Counted from the first letter of the stretch, positions 1-8,603 are shown. The stretch: 42,796 nt of DNA from Pseudomonas sp. LS-2 (GCF_003605735.1 NZ_QXTJ01000015.1:455145-497940), one strand, 5' to 3'. The notes: generated by a model from the sequence alone, not told the origin. Numbers and translations are program-made.

Positions 1-457
1 CGACGTAACCGATCACTGGAGGCATCGCGCCCGACAGACTGCCAACCAATGTGCCATGGACCGATTTGCGCTTGAGATACAGGCTGTAGAAGCCGACGTA
101 AATCACGAAACCGATCACTGCGAACAGGGCTGCCAGCGGGTTGGCCTTGTAATACAGCAGGCCAACACCGACCACACCCAGCACCGTGGCGTAGGCCAGG
201 GCCAGTTTCAGCGAAACCAGGCCTTGTACCAGAACACGATTCTTGGTGCGTTCCATCTTCAGATCGATATCGCGGTCAATGCAGTTGTTGAACACACAAC
301 CGGAAGCCACGACCAGCGAGGTACCGATCATCGCGATCAGGAACAGGCCGAAATCGACATGCCCCTTGGATGCGAGAAAAAAGCCACCAGCCACCGAAAG
401 CACGTTACCGAAAATGATCCCCGGTTTGGTGATTTGGATAAAGTGCTTCAGTGACAT
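1..457 (-). CDS. cyoE: Protoheme IX farnesyltransferase (haem O synthase), N-terminal part
   Basis: Converts protohaem to haem O by adding a farnesyl group, supplying the haem of the bo3 oxidase; it is an integral inner-membrane protein. The first 152 residues are present, and the frame stays open through base 1. The protein begins [13 protein letters not shown] and carries the UbiA-family polyprenyl-diphosphate motif [17 protein letters not shown], with the Asp-rich NxxxDxxxD pattern, followed by hydrophobic segments. The ATG at 457 lies 10 bases beyond the cyoD stop, so it is the last gene of cyoABCDE. Start and family are clear; the C-terminal half is outside the window. Confidence 0.96.
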   Translation of the reverse strand, partial: MSLKHFIQITKPGIIFGNVLSVAGGFFLASKGHVDFGLFLIAMIGTSLVVASGCVFNNCIDRDIDLKMERTKNRVLVQGLVSLKLALAYATVLGVVGVGLLYYKANPLAALFAVIGFVIYVGFYSLYLKRKSVHGTLVGSLSGAMPPVIGYV

Positions 458-467
458 CAGGTTTTCC

Positions 468-815
468 TCACTTCGCCATCATGAAGGTGTGAATGCTGAA
501 CATGATCCAGACACTCAGACCTACCAACAGCAAGATAACCAACGTAGCGAAGGCAAAGGCGATCACGTTGTTGCGCTGTGCTGCGGAACGGTCCAGGTGC
601 AGGAAGTACACCAGGTGAACCAGAACCTGAACGACAGCGAAGATCAGCACGACCCACAGAGTGGCGACCTTCGAAATGGTCGGAAACATCACCAGACCGA
701 ATGGAATCGCGGTCAGGATGATCGACAGCACGAAACCGACCATGTACGACTTGAAGCTGCCGTGGCTGGCAGGTTCGTGGCTGGCAGCGTCGTGGGAATG
801 ATGTGAATTCGCCAT
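468..815 (-). CDS. cyoD: Cytochrome bo3 ubiquinol oxidase subunit IV
   Basis: Small membrane subunit of the bo3 quinol oxidase, thought to help assembly and stability of the CuB/haem site. It has 115 residues, close to the usual size (E. coli about 109). After a polar His-rich tail ([14 protein letters not shown]) there are three hydrophobic helices, at about residues 25-45, 52-72 and 85-105. The motif [11 protein letters not shown] in helix 2 is typical of the COX4/CyoD family. It sits directly after cyoC (stop to start almost touching) and 10 bases before cyoE. Identification is firm from order and sequence. Confidence 0.97.
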   Translation of the reverse strand: MANSHHSHDAASHEPASHGSFKSYMVGFVLSIILTAIPFGLVMFPTISKVATLWVVLIFAVVQVLVHLVYFLHLDRSAAQRNNVIAFAFATLVILLLVGLSVWIMFSIHTFMMAK

Positions 816-1448
816 TTAAATGGTCCCCATCAGATAGACAACGGTGAACACGCAGATCCAGACAACGTCCAGGAAGTGCCAGAACAGGCTGAGCATGCTT
901 AGGCGAGTCTGGTTGGTATTGGTCAGACCGTGCTTGGAGACCTGATACATCATGATCGCCATCCAGATCAGACCACTGGTCACGTGCAGGCCGTGAGTGC
1001 CGACCAGCGTGAAGAACGCCGACAGGAAGCCACTGCGGTTAGGACCGTAACCTTCAGAGATCAGCAGGTGGAACTCGTTGATCTCCATGCCGATGAAGCC
1101 CAGGCCGAACAGGAAGGTCACGAACAACCAACCCAGAACGCCAGACTTGTTGCCTTTGTGCATCGCCAGCATGGCGAAGCCGTAGGTGATCGAACTGAGC
1201 AACAGGCAGGCGGTTTCGCCCAGCACGTATGGCAGTTCGAAGATGTCGTGGCCAGCCGGGCCACCCGCTACGTTGTTAACCAGTACGGCGTAAATGGCGA
1301 AGATCGACGCAAACAGAATGCAGTCGGTCATCAGATAGATCCAGAAACCGTAGATCTTCATCTCGCCAGCGTCGTGGTGACCGTGGTCATGCTCATGGTC
1401 ATGACCGTGGTCGTGACCCTTCGCACCTTCAAATACTAAGTTCGACAT
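816..1448 (-). CDS. cyoC: Cytochrome bo3 ubiquinol oxidase subunit III
   Basis: Haem-copper oxidase subunit III of the bo3 complex; it binds no cofactor and supports subunit I. It has 210 residues with five predicted transmembrane helices. The core from [17 protein letters not shown] to the end is standard ([38 protein letters not shown]). Ahead of the core lies a strongly His/Asp-rich cytosolic tail at about residues 10-28 ([16 protein letters not shown]). The start codon follows the cyoB stop by 3 bases, so the two are probably translationally coupled. The histidine tail could bind metal, but that is inference. Confidence 0.97.
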   Translation of the reverse strand: MSNLVFEGAKGHDHGHDHEHDHGHHDAGEMKIYGFWIYLMTDCILFASIFAIYAVLVNNVAGGPAGHDIFELPYVLGETACLLLSSITYGFAMLAMHKGNKSGVLGWLFVTFLFGLGFIGMEINEFHLLISEGYGPNRSGFLSAFFTLVGTHGLHVTSGLIWMAIMMYQVSKHGLTNTNQTRLSMLSLFWHFLDVVWICVFTVVYLMGTI

Positions 1449-1451
1449 TGT

Positions 1452-3470
1452 TTATGCCTGCTCCAGCTTGTTGACAGGAGTGTTCGCCTGGGCGTTACGC
1501 ACCGAGGCCAGGATCTTGTGTTGCTCGCCTTCGATACGCGCAACTTCCGAAGCAGGAACCATGTAGCCCTGATCGTCACGTGCAGCGTGGATGACGAAGT
1601 AAACGATGGTGCCTACCAGGCTCACACCGGCCAGCCAGAAGATGTGCCAGATCATCGCGAAACCGAAGACGGTCAGCAGCGCACCCATTACCAGACCGGT
1701 AGCGGTGTTGTTCGGCATGTGGATGTCGGAGTACTTGGCCGGAACCGTGTACGCCTCGCCATCACGCTTGGCCGCATAGAACGCGTCGATCTCGTTTGCC
1801 TTCGGCAGTTCGGCGAAGTTGTAGAACGGAGGTGGCGACGAAGTCGACCATTCCAGGGTGTGGCCATTCCATGGGTCACCGGTCAGATCGCGGTTCTGCT
1901 CACGGTCACGGATACTCACGTAGATCTGGATCAACTGGCAGGCGATACCGACCATGATCAGCGCCGCGCCCCAGAAGGCAACGTGCAGATACGGAGTCCA
2001 GTCCGGGTTGTCAGTGGTGTTCAGACGACGGGTCATGCCCATGAAGCCCAGAGCGTACAGCGGCATGAAGGCCACGTAGAAGCCCGAGATCCAGAACCAG
2101 AACGCTGCCTTGCCCCACTTCTCGTTCAGCTTGAAACCGAACGCTTTAGGGAACCAGAACGCGAAACCTGCGATGTAACCGAATACGGCACCACCGATGA
2201 TCACGTTATGGAAGTGCGCGATCACGAACAGGCTGTTGTGCAGAACGAAGTCAGCACCCGGGATAGCCAGCAGAACGCCGGTCATACCACCGATGGAGAA
2301 GGTCACCATGAAGCCCAGGGTCCAGCACACTGGCGCGGTGAAACGCAGACGGCCCTGATAGATCGTGAACAGCCAGTTGAACAGCTTCACACCCGTCGGG
2401 ATGGAAATCAGCATCGTCGCCAGACCGAAGAAGGCGTTGACGCTTGCACCCGAACCCATGGTGAAGAAGTGGTGCAGCCATACCATGAAGCCCAGTACCG
2501 AGATCGCGCCGGAAGCGTAGATCATCGAGTGGTGGCCGAACAGGCGCTTGCCGGTGAAGGTCGAGATGACTTCGGAGAAGACACCGAACGCCGGCAGAAT
2601 CAGGATGTATACCTCAGGGTGACCCCACGCCCAGAACAGGTTCACGTACATCATCGGGTTACCACCCAACTCGTTCGTGAAAATGTGGAAGTCCAGGTAG
2701 CGGTCGAGCGTCAGGAACGCCAGGGTGCCGGTCAGGATCGGGAACGAAGCCACGATCAGGACGTTGGCCCAGGTGCAGGTCCAGGTGAAGATCGGCATGT
2801 CCATCAGTTTCATGCCAGGAGTACGCATCTTCAGGACGGTAACCAGGAAGTTGACGCCCGTCAGTGTCGTACCCAGACCCGATAGCTGTAGAGCCCAGAT
2901 GTAGTAGTCGACACCCACGCCCGGGCTATAGCCCAGTTCGGACAGCGGCGGATAGGCAACCCAACCGGTACGAGCGAATTCGCCGACGCCCAGCGACACG
3001 TTCACCAGAACCACGCCAGAGATCAGCAGGTACAGACTCAGGGAGTTCAGGAACGGGAAGGCAACGTCGCGAGCACCGATCTGCAGAGGCAGAACGATGT
3101 TCATCAGACCGGTGAAGAACGGCATCGCCATGAAGATGATCATGATCACACCGTGAGCGGTGAAGATCTGGTCATAGTGTTCAGGCGGCAGATAGCCAGG
3201 CGAACCCTCGGTGGCCAGAGCCAGCTGGGAACGCATCATGATGGCGTCGGCAAAACCGCGCAGCAGCATGACCATGGCGATGATGATGTACATCACACCG
3301 ATTTTCTTGTGGTCAACCGAGGTCAGCCACTCGGTCCACAGGTAGGTCCACTTCTTGAAATACGTGATCAGACCGAAGACCGCCGCACCGCCGATAGCGA
3401 TCATGGCAATCGTGATCATGACTATCGGTTCGTGGAACGGAATCGCATCCAGACTTAATTTACCAAACAT
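1452..3470 (-). CDS. cyoB: Cytochrome bo3 ubiquinol oxidase subunit I
   Basis: Catalytic subunit: oxidises ubiquinol, reduces oxygen to water and pumps protons across the inner membrane. It has 672 residues against 663 in E. coli. The catalytic motifs are visible: [12 protein letters not shown] (CuB His and cross-linked Tyr), WLHHFFTMG (two CuB histidines), [11 protein letters not shown] (K-channel lysine) and [11 protein letters not shown] (haem o3 and haem b ligands). RDVAFPFLN carries the D-channel entry aspartate. ATG 3470 lies 3 bases after the cyoA stop, so cyoA and cyoB are one transcript. Subunit and quinol specificity are clear from homology and from cyoA lacking CuA ligands. Confidence 0.98.
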   Translation of the reverse strand: MFGKLSLDAIPFHEPIVMITIAMIAIGGAAVFGLITYFKKWTYLWTEWLTSVDHKKIGVMYIIIAMVMLLRGFADAIMMRSQLALATEGSPGYLPPEHYDQIFTAHGVIMIIFMAMPFFTGLMNIVLPLQIGARDVAFPFLNSLSLYLLISGVVLVNVSLGVGEFARTGWVAYPPLSELGYSPGVGVDYYIWALQLSGLGTTLTGVNFLVTVLKMRTPGMKLMDMPIFTWTCTWANVLIVASFPILTGTLAFLTLDRYLDFHIFTNELGGNPMMYVNLFWAWGHPEVYILILPAFGVFSEVISTFTGKRLFGHHSMIYASGAISVLGFMVWLHHFFTMGSGASVNAFFGLATMLISIPTGVKLFNWLFTIYQGRLRFTAPVCWTLGFMVTFSIGGMTGVLLAIPGADFVLHNSLFVIAHFHNVIIGGAVFGYIAGFAFWFPKAFGFKLNEKWGKAAFWFWISGFYVAFMPLYALGFMGMTRRLNTTDNPDWTPYLHVAFWGAALIMVGIACQLIQIYVSIRDREQNRDLTGDPWNGHTLEWSTSSPPPFYNFAELPKANEIDAFYAAKRDGEAYTVPAKYSDIHMPNNTATGLVMGALLTVFGFAMIWHIFWLAGVSLVGTIVYFVIHAARDDQGYMVPASEVARIEGEQHKILASVRNAQANTPVNKLEQA

Positions 3471-3473
3471 CGT

Positions 3474-4409
3474 TTACTCCTCTGCCTGCGCAGCTGAATG
3501 CTTACCCATGTCCATCCCTTCCATACCGGCCACTTCTTTCTTCTCGTGCTCAATCTTGCCCGGCTTCATACCTTCATACTTGTCGATGATGGTCTGGAAC
3601 AGGTTCGGAGTGACCGTGGAGTAGAGTTCAACGGGGTTACGTTCGCTAGGTTTGGCCAGAGCGGTGTATTCAGCCGTTGCCAGCTGTTTAGGTGAATTCT
3701 TGACCTCGGCAACCCAGGCGTCGAAGTCAGCCTGTGAGGTTGCAGTCGCCTTGAATTTCATGCCGGTGAAACCTGCGCCACTGTAGTTGGCGGAGATGCC
3801 ATCGAACTCGCCGTTTTCATTGGCGATCAAGTGCAACTTGGTCTGCATGCCGGCCATTGCGTAGATCTGGCCACCCAGTGCAGGGATGAAGAACGAGTTC
3901 ATGACCGAATCAGAGGTGATGCGGAAATTGATCGGGGTGTTCGCCGGGAAGACGATCTTGTTGACGGTGGCAATGCCCTGTTCCGGATAGATGAACAGCC
4001 ATTTCCAGTCCAGCGCGACCACTTCGATGGTCACCGGCTTCACGTCGGAATCAAGAGGACGGTAAGGGTCCAGCGCGTGGGTCGACTTGTAGGTGATGTA
4101 GCCCAGCACGATGATGATGGCCAGCGGAACCAGCCAGACAACCAGTTCAATCTTGGTCGAATGTGCCCAGTCAGGCGTATAGGTTGCGCTCTTGTTCGAG
4201 GCGCGATACTTCCAGGCGAAGATGATGGTCATGAAAATGACCGGCACCACCACCAGCAGCATGAGCAATGTAGCAGTGATGATCAGATCACGCTCTTGCA
4301 CGCCGACATGGCCCTTGGAATCCAGCAGGGTGTAATCGCACCCGCTGAGCAGGAGCATGCTGAAAAGGGCCAAGAAGCCAAAAAACCTGGGGTACCTTTT
4401 TTTACTCAT
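3474..4409 (-). CDS. cyoA: Cytochrome bo3 ubiquinol oxidase subunit II (lipoprotein)
   Basis: First gene of the operon. The periplasmic cupredoxin-fold subunit II forms part of the quinol oxidase. ATG 4409 is chosen because the protein then starts [12 protein letters not shown], with a lipoprotein signal peptide ending in the lipobox LLLSGC (Cys about residue 24), and because AGAGGT lies just upstream. A longer reading frame to 4487 would put 26 atypical residues before the signal. It has 311 residues, with two transmembrane helices after the lipobox and then the periplasmic domain. The CuA Cys/His ligand set of cytochrome c oxidases is absent, as expected for a quinol oxidase. The C-terminus is rich in Lys, Glu and Met. 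Confidence 0.97.
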   Translation of the reverse strand: MSKKRYPRFFGFLALFSMLLLSGCDYTLLDSKGHVGVQERDLIITATLLMLLVVVPVIFMTIIFAWKYRASNKSATYTPDWAHSTKIELVVWLVPLAIIIVLGYITYKSTHALDPYRPLDSDVKPVTIEVVALDWKWLFIYPEQGIATVNKIVFPANTPINFRITSDSVMNSFFIPALGGQIYAMAGMQTKLHLIANENGEFDGISANYSGAGFTGMKFKATATSQADFDAWVAEVKNSPKQLATAEYTALAKPSERNPVELYSTVTPNLFQTIIDKYEGMKPGKIEHEKKEVAGMEGMDMGKHSAAQAEE

Positions 4410-4881
4410 CTCACGACCTCTAAAAGCAGCTTTCGCATCGCAGTTGGGTTTCGACCGCCAACACTTCACCCTGCCAGGTGCTGGCAATTTCTTGGATTGA
4501 ACAGGGGCCTGTCAGGAAGCTTGTGGCCTCGTAACAAATCCGGGTTTCTCTTTTTGGTTTCTTATTCGAATGGTGGCAAACCGCCGATGCGGTCCAGTTC
4601 CCTTGGCGCAGACATTCTGAATTTGACGCAGGAGGCCATCCAAAAGGCGTCTACAAAGGCGTAAATACGCTTTCCGACCTCGATTGACGCCCTCCATCAG
4701 AGAGGGGGGACGTTAAGTGGGGGCGATTGTAGATACGTAAAGTTTTATTGACTATGAGTTTCTGCGCAACAGTTAATTTCCGATTATGTAAGAATGCGGT
4801 CATATGTCGCACCCTGAAACGGATCGATACCCCCAGATTTCTTAAGGAATCTGGAGCAGTTTTTTCCGCAACACTTTGTAA
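4410..4881. promoter_or_regulatory. cyo operon leader and promoter region
   Basis: This 472-base gap lies between cyoA and dsbB and holds no convincing gene; a 61-codon frame at 4512-4697 has no family signal. It must contain the cyo promoter, reading leftwards. A perfect palindrome TGCCAG-GTG-CTGGCA lies at 4472-4486, 63 bases ahead of the cyoA ATG. An AT-rich stretch at 4735-4795 is the likeliest place for promoter elements. A hairpin CCAGATTTC-TTAA-GGAATCTGG lies at 4833-4854, shortly after the dsbB stop; its T run follows on the plus strand, so it is not oriented as a dsbB terminator. No exact promoter can be named. Confidence 0.4.
4472..4486. repeat. Perfect 6-3-6 palindrome in cyoA leader
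   Basis: TGCCAG, three bases, then CTGGCA: a perfect dyad 63 bases upstream of the cyoA start. Its size suits a dimeric repressor site or a small mRNA hairpin in the cyo 5' leader. No named regulator is assigned. Confidence 0.4.
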
Positions 4882-5391
4882 TTAGCGCGCTTTCAGGCGA
4901 TTGCGGATGATGCCCGCCGGTACCAGAACTACTGTCAGAACAAAAGCGATTAATGCCCACTGTGCAAGCGACAGTCCGAAAACTGGCGGATATGGCGTCT
5001 CGCAGAAGCCCCCGACCTGGAAACCCAGGGGGAACAGCGAAGCCAGCGGCAAGCCGTCGACGATGGGCTGCAGAACATCGATGCCGCAGCTTTCGGTCGG
5101 ATGGGTTTGAATGTAGACATGACGCCCCGCTGCAACAATCCCGCCGATGGCACTGAGCGTTACCAGCACTTCGCAAATGGTCAGGCTCATGCGCCCCGGC
5201 ATGGCGGCGCCGATGAACGCGAAGATGGCGATGAACAGCAAGGCGTAGCGCTGCAGAATGCACAGCGGGCACGGCGCCTCGCCCAGTACGACCTGCATGT
5301 ACAGAGCCCCGCCGATCAGCGCCAGGCAGATGATGCCCAGCAGGACCAGGAACTGCTTTTCGCGTCGCAGGTAAAACATCTCGTCAGTCAT
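4882..5391 (-). CDS. dsbB: Disulfide bond formation protein DsbB
   Basis: Inner-membrane quinone reductase that reoxidises DsbA, so that DsbA can go on making disulfides in periplasmic proteins. It has 169 residues and four hydrophobic helices. Both redox cysteine pairs are visible: CPLC (Cys41/Cys44) in the first periplasmic loop, and Cys102 (ESCGID) with Cys130 (GGFCETPYP) in the second. ATG 5391 is preferred because AAAGG sits 8 bases ahead; an ATG two codons upstream (5397) is too close to it, and a longer open frame to 5607 encodes unrelated residues. Its location between cyo and hmp suggests its own promoter in the gap to hmp. Confidence 0.93.
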   Translation of the reverse strand: MTDEMFYLRREKQFLVLLGIICLALIGGALYMQVVLGEAPCPLCILQRYALLFIAIFAFIGAAMPGRMSLTICEVLVTLSAIGGIVAAGRHVYIQTHPTESCGIDVLQPIVDGLPLASLFPLGFQVGGFCETPYPPVFGLSLAQWALIAFVLTVVLVPAGIIRNRLKAR

Positions 5392-5582
5392 CAACATGCC
5401 CTTTGAATTTAGTGTCCATCCAGATCGAAAGATCTGCGTTGTCGCGTGGCCCGGCTCCCCCGGAAAGCCGGCAATTCTACCATCGTCGCAGCCGTACGCT
5501 GGCGCAGAAGGTGAACAGGTCGGCATTACCCGAACATTAAGCACAACACGCAACAATCGACCGACACCGAACCCGACCTCTT

Positions 5583-5649
5583 CCTTATATATAGAAGAGT
5601 GCGACACTCTGCCGCAGGGACCGAACGTCGCACCCCTTCTATATATAGG
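5583..5649. repeat. Long inverted repeat with TATATATA arms between hmp and dsbB
   Basis: Left arm 5586-5597 TATATATAGAAG pairs perfectly with 5636-5647 CTTCTATATATA. Inside these, GTGCGAC (5599-5605) pairs with GTCGCAC (5627-5633), leaving a loop of about 21 bases. Outside them, CC at 5583-5584 and GG at 5648-5649 pair again with one base offset. Another GTCGCAC lies at 5665-5671. It begins about 30 bases beyond the hmp stop. There is no T run, so it is not a standard terminator. It could be a strong mRNA hairpin, a binding site or a dispersed repeat. Confidence 0.7.
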
Positions 5650-5678
5650 AGCATGCGTCTATTTGTCGCACACCAGAC

Positions 5679-6860
5679 TCACTCCAGCGCGGAAGCCGGG
5701 CCGAAGAATTCGTAACGAGCCTGGCCATCCGGAACGCCCGCTGCCCTCAGTTGACGCCTGACCGATGCCATGAAGCCTTTAGGCCCGAGAAAGTACGCAT
5801 CCACATCACGATTTTCCGGCAGCCATTGTTCCAGACGCGCCTGGTCGAGCAGGCCAATGCCATGCCCCGCCGGGCTGGCGCCGTCGTCTTCGCTGTACAG
5901 GTAGAAACGCTTGAGCTGTGGATGCCTGGCTGCGAGGTCTTCGACCCAGTCGCGAAAAGCGTGCACCGAGCCGTTGCGGGCGCAGTGGATGAAATGGATC
6001 GGGCGTTGAGTCTCCAGGGCCGCCTCCAGCATTGCCAGCGTCGGGGTTATGCCGACCCCGCCACTGATCAGCACCAGTGGTTTCTCGCTGTGGGTCAGGG
6101 TGAACTCGCCGGATGGCGTGAACAGGTTGATGCTGTCACCCACTTGCACGTGGTCATGCAGGTAGTTTGAGGCGCGACCACCGGGTTCGCGCTTGACGCT
6201 GATGCGGTACTGGTTATTGCCCGCTCGGGCTGACAGCGAGTAATTACGGCGGACTTCCTCGCCGTCCAGGAACAGCTGCATGCCAATGTACTGGCCGGGG
6301 GTAAAATCAAGGATCGGCTGGCCGTCAGCCGGTGCGAAGTAGAACGAGGTGATCTCGGCGCTTTCCGGGATCTTGGCCACGATCTTGAATTCCCGCGCCC
6401 CACGCCAGCCCCCTGACGCCTGGGCCTTTTCGTCGTAGATGGATTTTTCGGCGCCAATCAGGATGTCGGCCAGTTGCCCATAGGCATTGCCCCAGGCAGA
6501 GATGACTTCGTCAGTGGCGATCTCCTCGCCGAGCACTTCGCGGATGGCTTCCAGCAGGCATTCGCCGACCAGGGGATAGTGCTCCGGCAGGATCTGCAGC
6601 GCGACGTGTTTGTTGATGATCTTGGCGACCAGATCCCCCAACTGCTCAAGCTGATCGATATGGCGGGCGTACATCAAAACGCCGTTGGCCAGCGCCCGGG
6701 GCTGATCGCCACTGGCCTGATGCGCCTGATTGAACAGCGGGCGCACCTGAGGGTATCGGCTGAGCAGTTTCTTGTAAAAGTGGGTGGTCAGCGCTTCACC
6801 GCCACTTTCCAGCAAGGGAACGGTGGATTTGACGATGGCACGATCCGACGCATTCAACAT
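5679..6860 (-). CDS. hmp: Flavohaemoglobin, nitric oxide dioxygenase
   Basis: Oxidises nitric oxide to nitrate with oxygen and NAD(P)H in the cytoplasm. It has 393 residues (E. coli Hmp 396). The globin domain is about residues 1-140, with Tyr29 (distal) and proximal His85 (INKHVALQI). The FAD domain is about 150-255 with the flavin-binding RNYSLSA, and the NAD domain follows with LISGGVGITPTLAM, ending in YEFFGP. The start is supported by AGGAG seven bases upstream. The upstream region carries a sigma-54-like promoter and three NorR/FhpR-type sites, so nitric-oxide induction is likely. The gene is called fhp in P. aeruginosa. No cognate regulator gene is in the window. Confidence 0.96.
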   Translation of the reverse strand: MLNASDRAIVKSTVPLLESGGEALTTHFYKKLLSRYPQVRPLFNQAHQASGDQPRALANGVLMYARHIDQLEQLGDLVAKIINKHVALQILPEHYPLVGECLLEAIREVLGEEIATDEVISAWGNAYGQLADILIGAEKSIYDEKAQASGGWRGAREFKIVAKIPESAEITSFYFAPADGQPILDFTPGQYIGMQLFLDGEEVRRNYSLSARAGNNQYRISVKREPGGRASNYLHDHVQVGDSINLFTPSGEFTLTHSEKPLVLISGGVGITPTLAMLEAALETQRPIHFIHCARNGSVHAFRDWVEDLAARHPQLKRFYLYSEDDGASPAGHGIGLLDQARLEQWLPENRDVDAYFLGPKGFMASVRRQLRAAGVPDGQARYEFFGPASALE

Positions 6861-6903
6861 GATTGACTCCTGAGACTCGATGAGTAAGTGATGTTCTGTG
6901 TAT

Positions 6904-6919
6904 ATCAGGAAGCGTGCCA
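6904..6919 (-). promoter_or_regulatory. Sigma-54-like promoter of hmp
   Basis: On the minus strand the bases read TGGCACG-CTTC-CTGAT, against the consensus TGGCACG-N4-TTGC. The -24 half is perfect; the -12 half has GA where GC is usual. It lies 44 bases ahead of the hmp ATG, giving a leader of about 33 bases. The presence of NorR-type sites further upstream supports it. Confidence 0.62.
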
Positions 6920-6959
6920 GCTATTAAAACCTTTTAAATCAACGAGATAATGAGTGTTT

Positions 6960-7016
6960 GTCATTTTGACCCAATCGCATGTGCAGTCATAAAGACTGGT
7001 CAGACGTCATTTTGAC
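6960..7016. promoter_or_regulatory. Three NorR/FhpR-type enhancer sites upstream of hmp
   Basis: The GT-N7-AC motif of NorR-family activators occurs three times: GTCATTTTGAC at 6960-6970, GTCATAAAGAC at 6986-6996 and GTCATTTTGAC at 7006-7016. The first and third are identical, with perfect GTCA/TGAC dyads. They start 26 and 20 bases apart and lie roughly 65 to 125 bases upstream of the inferred hmp transcription start, the right distance for sigma-54 enhancers. Three sites is also the number NorR uses at E. coli norVW. Confidence 0.68.
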
Positions 7017-7022
7017 AACACT

Positions 7023-7046
7023 GTCCACTCCGCCCATAGAGTGGAC
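7023..7046. repeat. Perfect 8-8-8 inverted repeat upstream of cheV
   Basis: GTCCACTC (7023-7030), eight bases, then GAGTGGAC (7039-7046). It is a perfect dyad lying between the NorR-type sites and the FliA-type promoter of cheV. It could be an operator for either divergent gene; no regulator is identified. Confidence 0.5.
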
Positions 7047-7062
7047 CGCGCTGAGAAAGCGC

Positions 7063-7089
7063 TAAAGCCTGCCTGCGCGGGGTCGATAA
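7063..7089 (+). promoter_or_regulatory. FliA (sigma-28) type promoter of cheV
   Basis: TAAAGCCT, 11 bases, then GTCGATAA, against the flagellar sigma-28 consensus TAAAGTTT-N11-GCCGATAA. The spacing is exact and 13 of 16 positions match. It lies about 60 bases ahead of the cheV ATG, and chemotaxis genes are usual FliA targets. Confidence 0.7.
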
Positions 7090-7151
7090 ACCGTCATCGA
7101 AAGCTGTTCGCTCTTTCAGAGGCAACAGACACCGCATCACAGAAGGTTCAT

Positions 7152-8048
7152 ATGTCCAAAAACGTCCGCGCAGATTCACTCTCGCTTCTGCTGTTCACGT
7201 TACGCAGCGGAAAGCTGATGGCGATCAACCTGCTCAAGGTCAGTGAGATCATTCCCTGCCCTCCCCTGACCCGCTTGCCCGAGTCGCACCCACACGTCAA
7301 AGGCGTCGCGACATTACGCGGCAATTCGCTGTCGGTGATCGATCTCAGTCGCGCCATCGGCGAGCGTCCACTGCTCGACCCGGACGGCGGTTGTCTGATC
7401 GTCACCGATGTCAGCCGGTCCAAGCAGGGTCTGCATGTGCAGGCGGTGAGCAAGATCGTCCACTGCCTGACCACCGACATTCGCCCGCCGCCCTTCGGTT
7501 CCGGCAACAAGTCGTTCATCACCGGCGTGACACAGGTCGATGGCACGCTGGTTCAAGTGCTGGACATTGAAAAGGTCATCCACGGCATCGCGCCGGCGCG
7601 GATTCTCGCCGAGCCCACCGAGCTTAGCCCGGAAGAAATCGAAGTGCTGACCAAGGCGCGCATTCTGGTGGTCGACGACAGCCAGGTTGCGCTCCAACAG
7701 TCGGTCATTACCCTGCGCAATCTGGGGATCGAATGCCATACCGCACGCAGTGCCCGGGAAGCCATCGATCATTTGCTGGACTTGCAAGGCACTGCGCAGC
7801 AGATCAACGTTGTCGTGTCGGACATCGAAATGTCCGAAATGGATGGCTACGCTTTCACACGCACCCTGCGTGAAACCCCTAATTTCCAGGAGCTTTACGT
7901 GTTGTTGCACACTTCACTGGACAGTGCGATGAACGCAGAGAAAGCCAAGGCCGCTGGCGCCAACGCCGTGCTGACCAAATTCTCCTCGCCCGAGCTCACA
8001 CGATGCTTGATCGAAGCCGCACGTACGGTCGAAGCCCAGGGAATCTGA
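7152..8048 (+). CDS. cheV: Chemotaxis coupling protein CheV (CheW-receiver fusion)
   Basis: Scaffold protein linking chemoreceptors to the kinase CheA, with phosphorylation-dependent adaptation. It has 298 residues: a CheW-like domain at about 8-150 and a CheY-like receiver at about 168-295. The receiver has the acidic pair Asp175/Asp176 (LVVDDSQ), the phosphoacceptor Asp224 (VVSDIEMSEMDGY) and a conserved Lys in LTKFSSPEL. ATG 7152 is chosen over an open frame from 7041 because AGAAGG lies 5 bases ahead and the upstream residues are not CheW-like. A FliA-type promoter precedes it, so it is probably a late flagellar-regulon gene. It lies outside any chemotaxis operon in this window. Confidence 0.93.
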   Translation: MSKNVRADSLSLLLFTLRSGKLMAINLLKVSEIIPCPPLTRLPESHPHVKGVATLRGNSLSVIDLSRAIGERPLLDPDGGCLIVTDVSRSKQGLHVQAVSKIVHCLTTDIRPPPFGSGNKSFITGVTQVDGTLVQVLDIEKVIHGIAPARILAEPTELSPEEIEVLTKARILVVDDSQVALQQSVITLRNLGIECHTARSAREAIDHLLDLQGTAQQINVVVSDIEMSEMDGYAFTRTLRETPNFQELYVLLHTSLDSAMNAEKAKAAGANAVLTKFSSPELTRCLIEAARTVEAQGI

Positions 8049-8551
8049 GGCCCGGAATCGACGACGCCTCCGCCCGCCATTATTGGCTGATGCGTCGCGA
8101 CCTCAACCTGCCGCGCCGTCCAGTGGTCTGGCCGCTTTCAATGCGCGAAGTCCCATTCTGTGTGGAGAACGCTTTTGACGTGCATCAGCTGTTCATGCTC
8201 GGCACGCGTGATGGCGGTGGCCGGGTAGCGGATTTCACGACGTGGCTGGAGGCCTTCGAGCGTGATCCGGAATTTGATCGCGAACTGTGTTTCGTCGTCG
8301 AAGATCCCTTGGGTGTGGTCGCCGTGGCTCAGGGCTGGACCAGCGCGTTTATCCGCAACCTCGTCGTTCACCCTCGCGCACAGCGTCGCGGCCTGGGCAT
8401 CGCCCTGCTAGACCGTGCATTCGAAGCCTTCGCCGAACGCCGCGAAGGCCATGTCGATCTCAAGGTCATGGAAAGCAACCGGGCCGCAAGGCAGCTCTAT
8501 GAGCGCGCGGGCATGGATTATGTTCACCGCTGCGAACTCGACCCGCGCTGA
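8003..8551 (+). CDS. GNAT family N-acetyltransferase
   Basis: Probable acetyl-CoA-dependent acetyltransferase; the substrate is unknown. It has 182 residues from the first ATG. The acetyl-CoA loop is visible as VVHPRAQRRGLGIALLD, followed by the C-terminal GNAT signature (KVMESNRAARQLYERAGM). The start is uncertain. ATG 8003 would overlap cheV by 46 bases and begin MLDRSRTYGRS; ATG 8090 gives MRRDLNLPRRP but removes residues that look family-like and has no clear ribosome site. Either way it follows cheV closely on the same strand and may share its transcript. Confidence 0.85.
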   Translation: MLDRSRTYGRSPGNLRPGIDDASARHYWLMRRDLNLPRRPVVWPLSMREVPFCVENAFDVHQLFMLGTRDGGGRVADFTTWLEAFERDPEFDRELCFVVEDPLGVVAVAQGWTSAFIRNLVVHPRAQRRGLGIALLDRAFEAFAERREGHVDLKVMESNRAARQLYERAGMDYVHRCELDPR

Positions 8552-8603
8552 GCCAGTCCAAGTCGCTGTCCTATATTCCAACGAGACAACGACGGAGATA
8601 CCC

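Noticed and set aside
1518..2885. 455-codon open frame opposite cyoB
   Set aside because: Antisense to the catalytic oxidase subunit, with typical shadow composition.
4512..4697. 61-codon open frame in the cyo leader
   Set aside because: No ribosome site or family signal; it lies in the leader expected upstream of cyoA.
4833..4854. Hairpin with T run taken as a dsbB terminator
   Set aside because: The T run follows on the plus strand, whereas dsbB is read on the minus strand, and no plus-strand gene precedes it.
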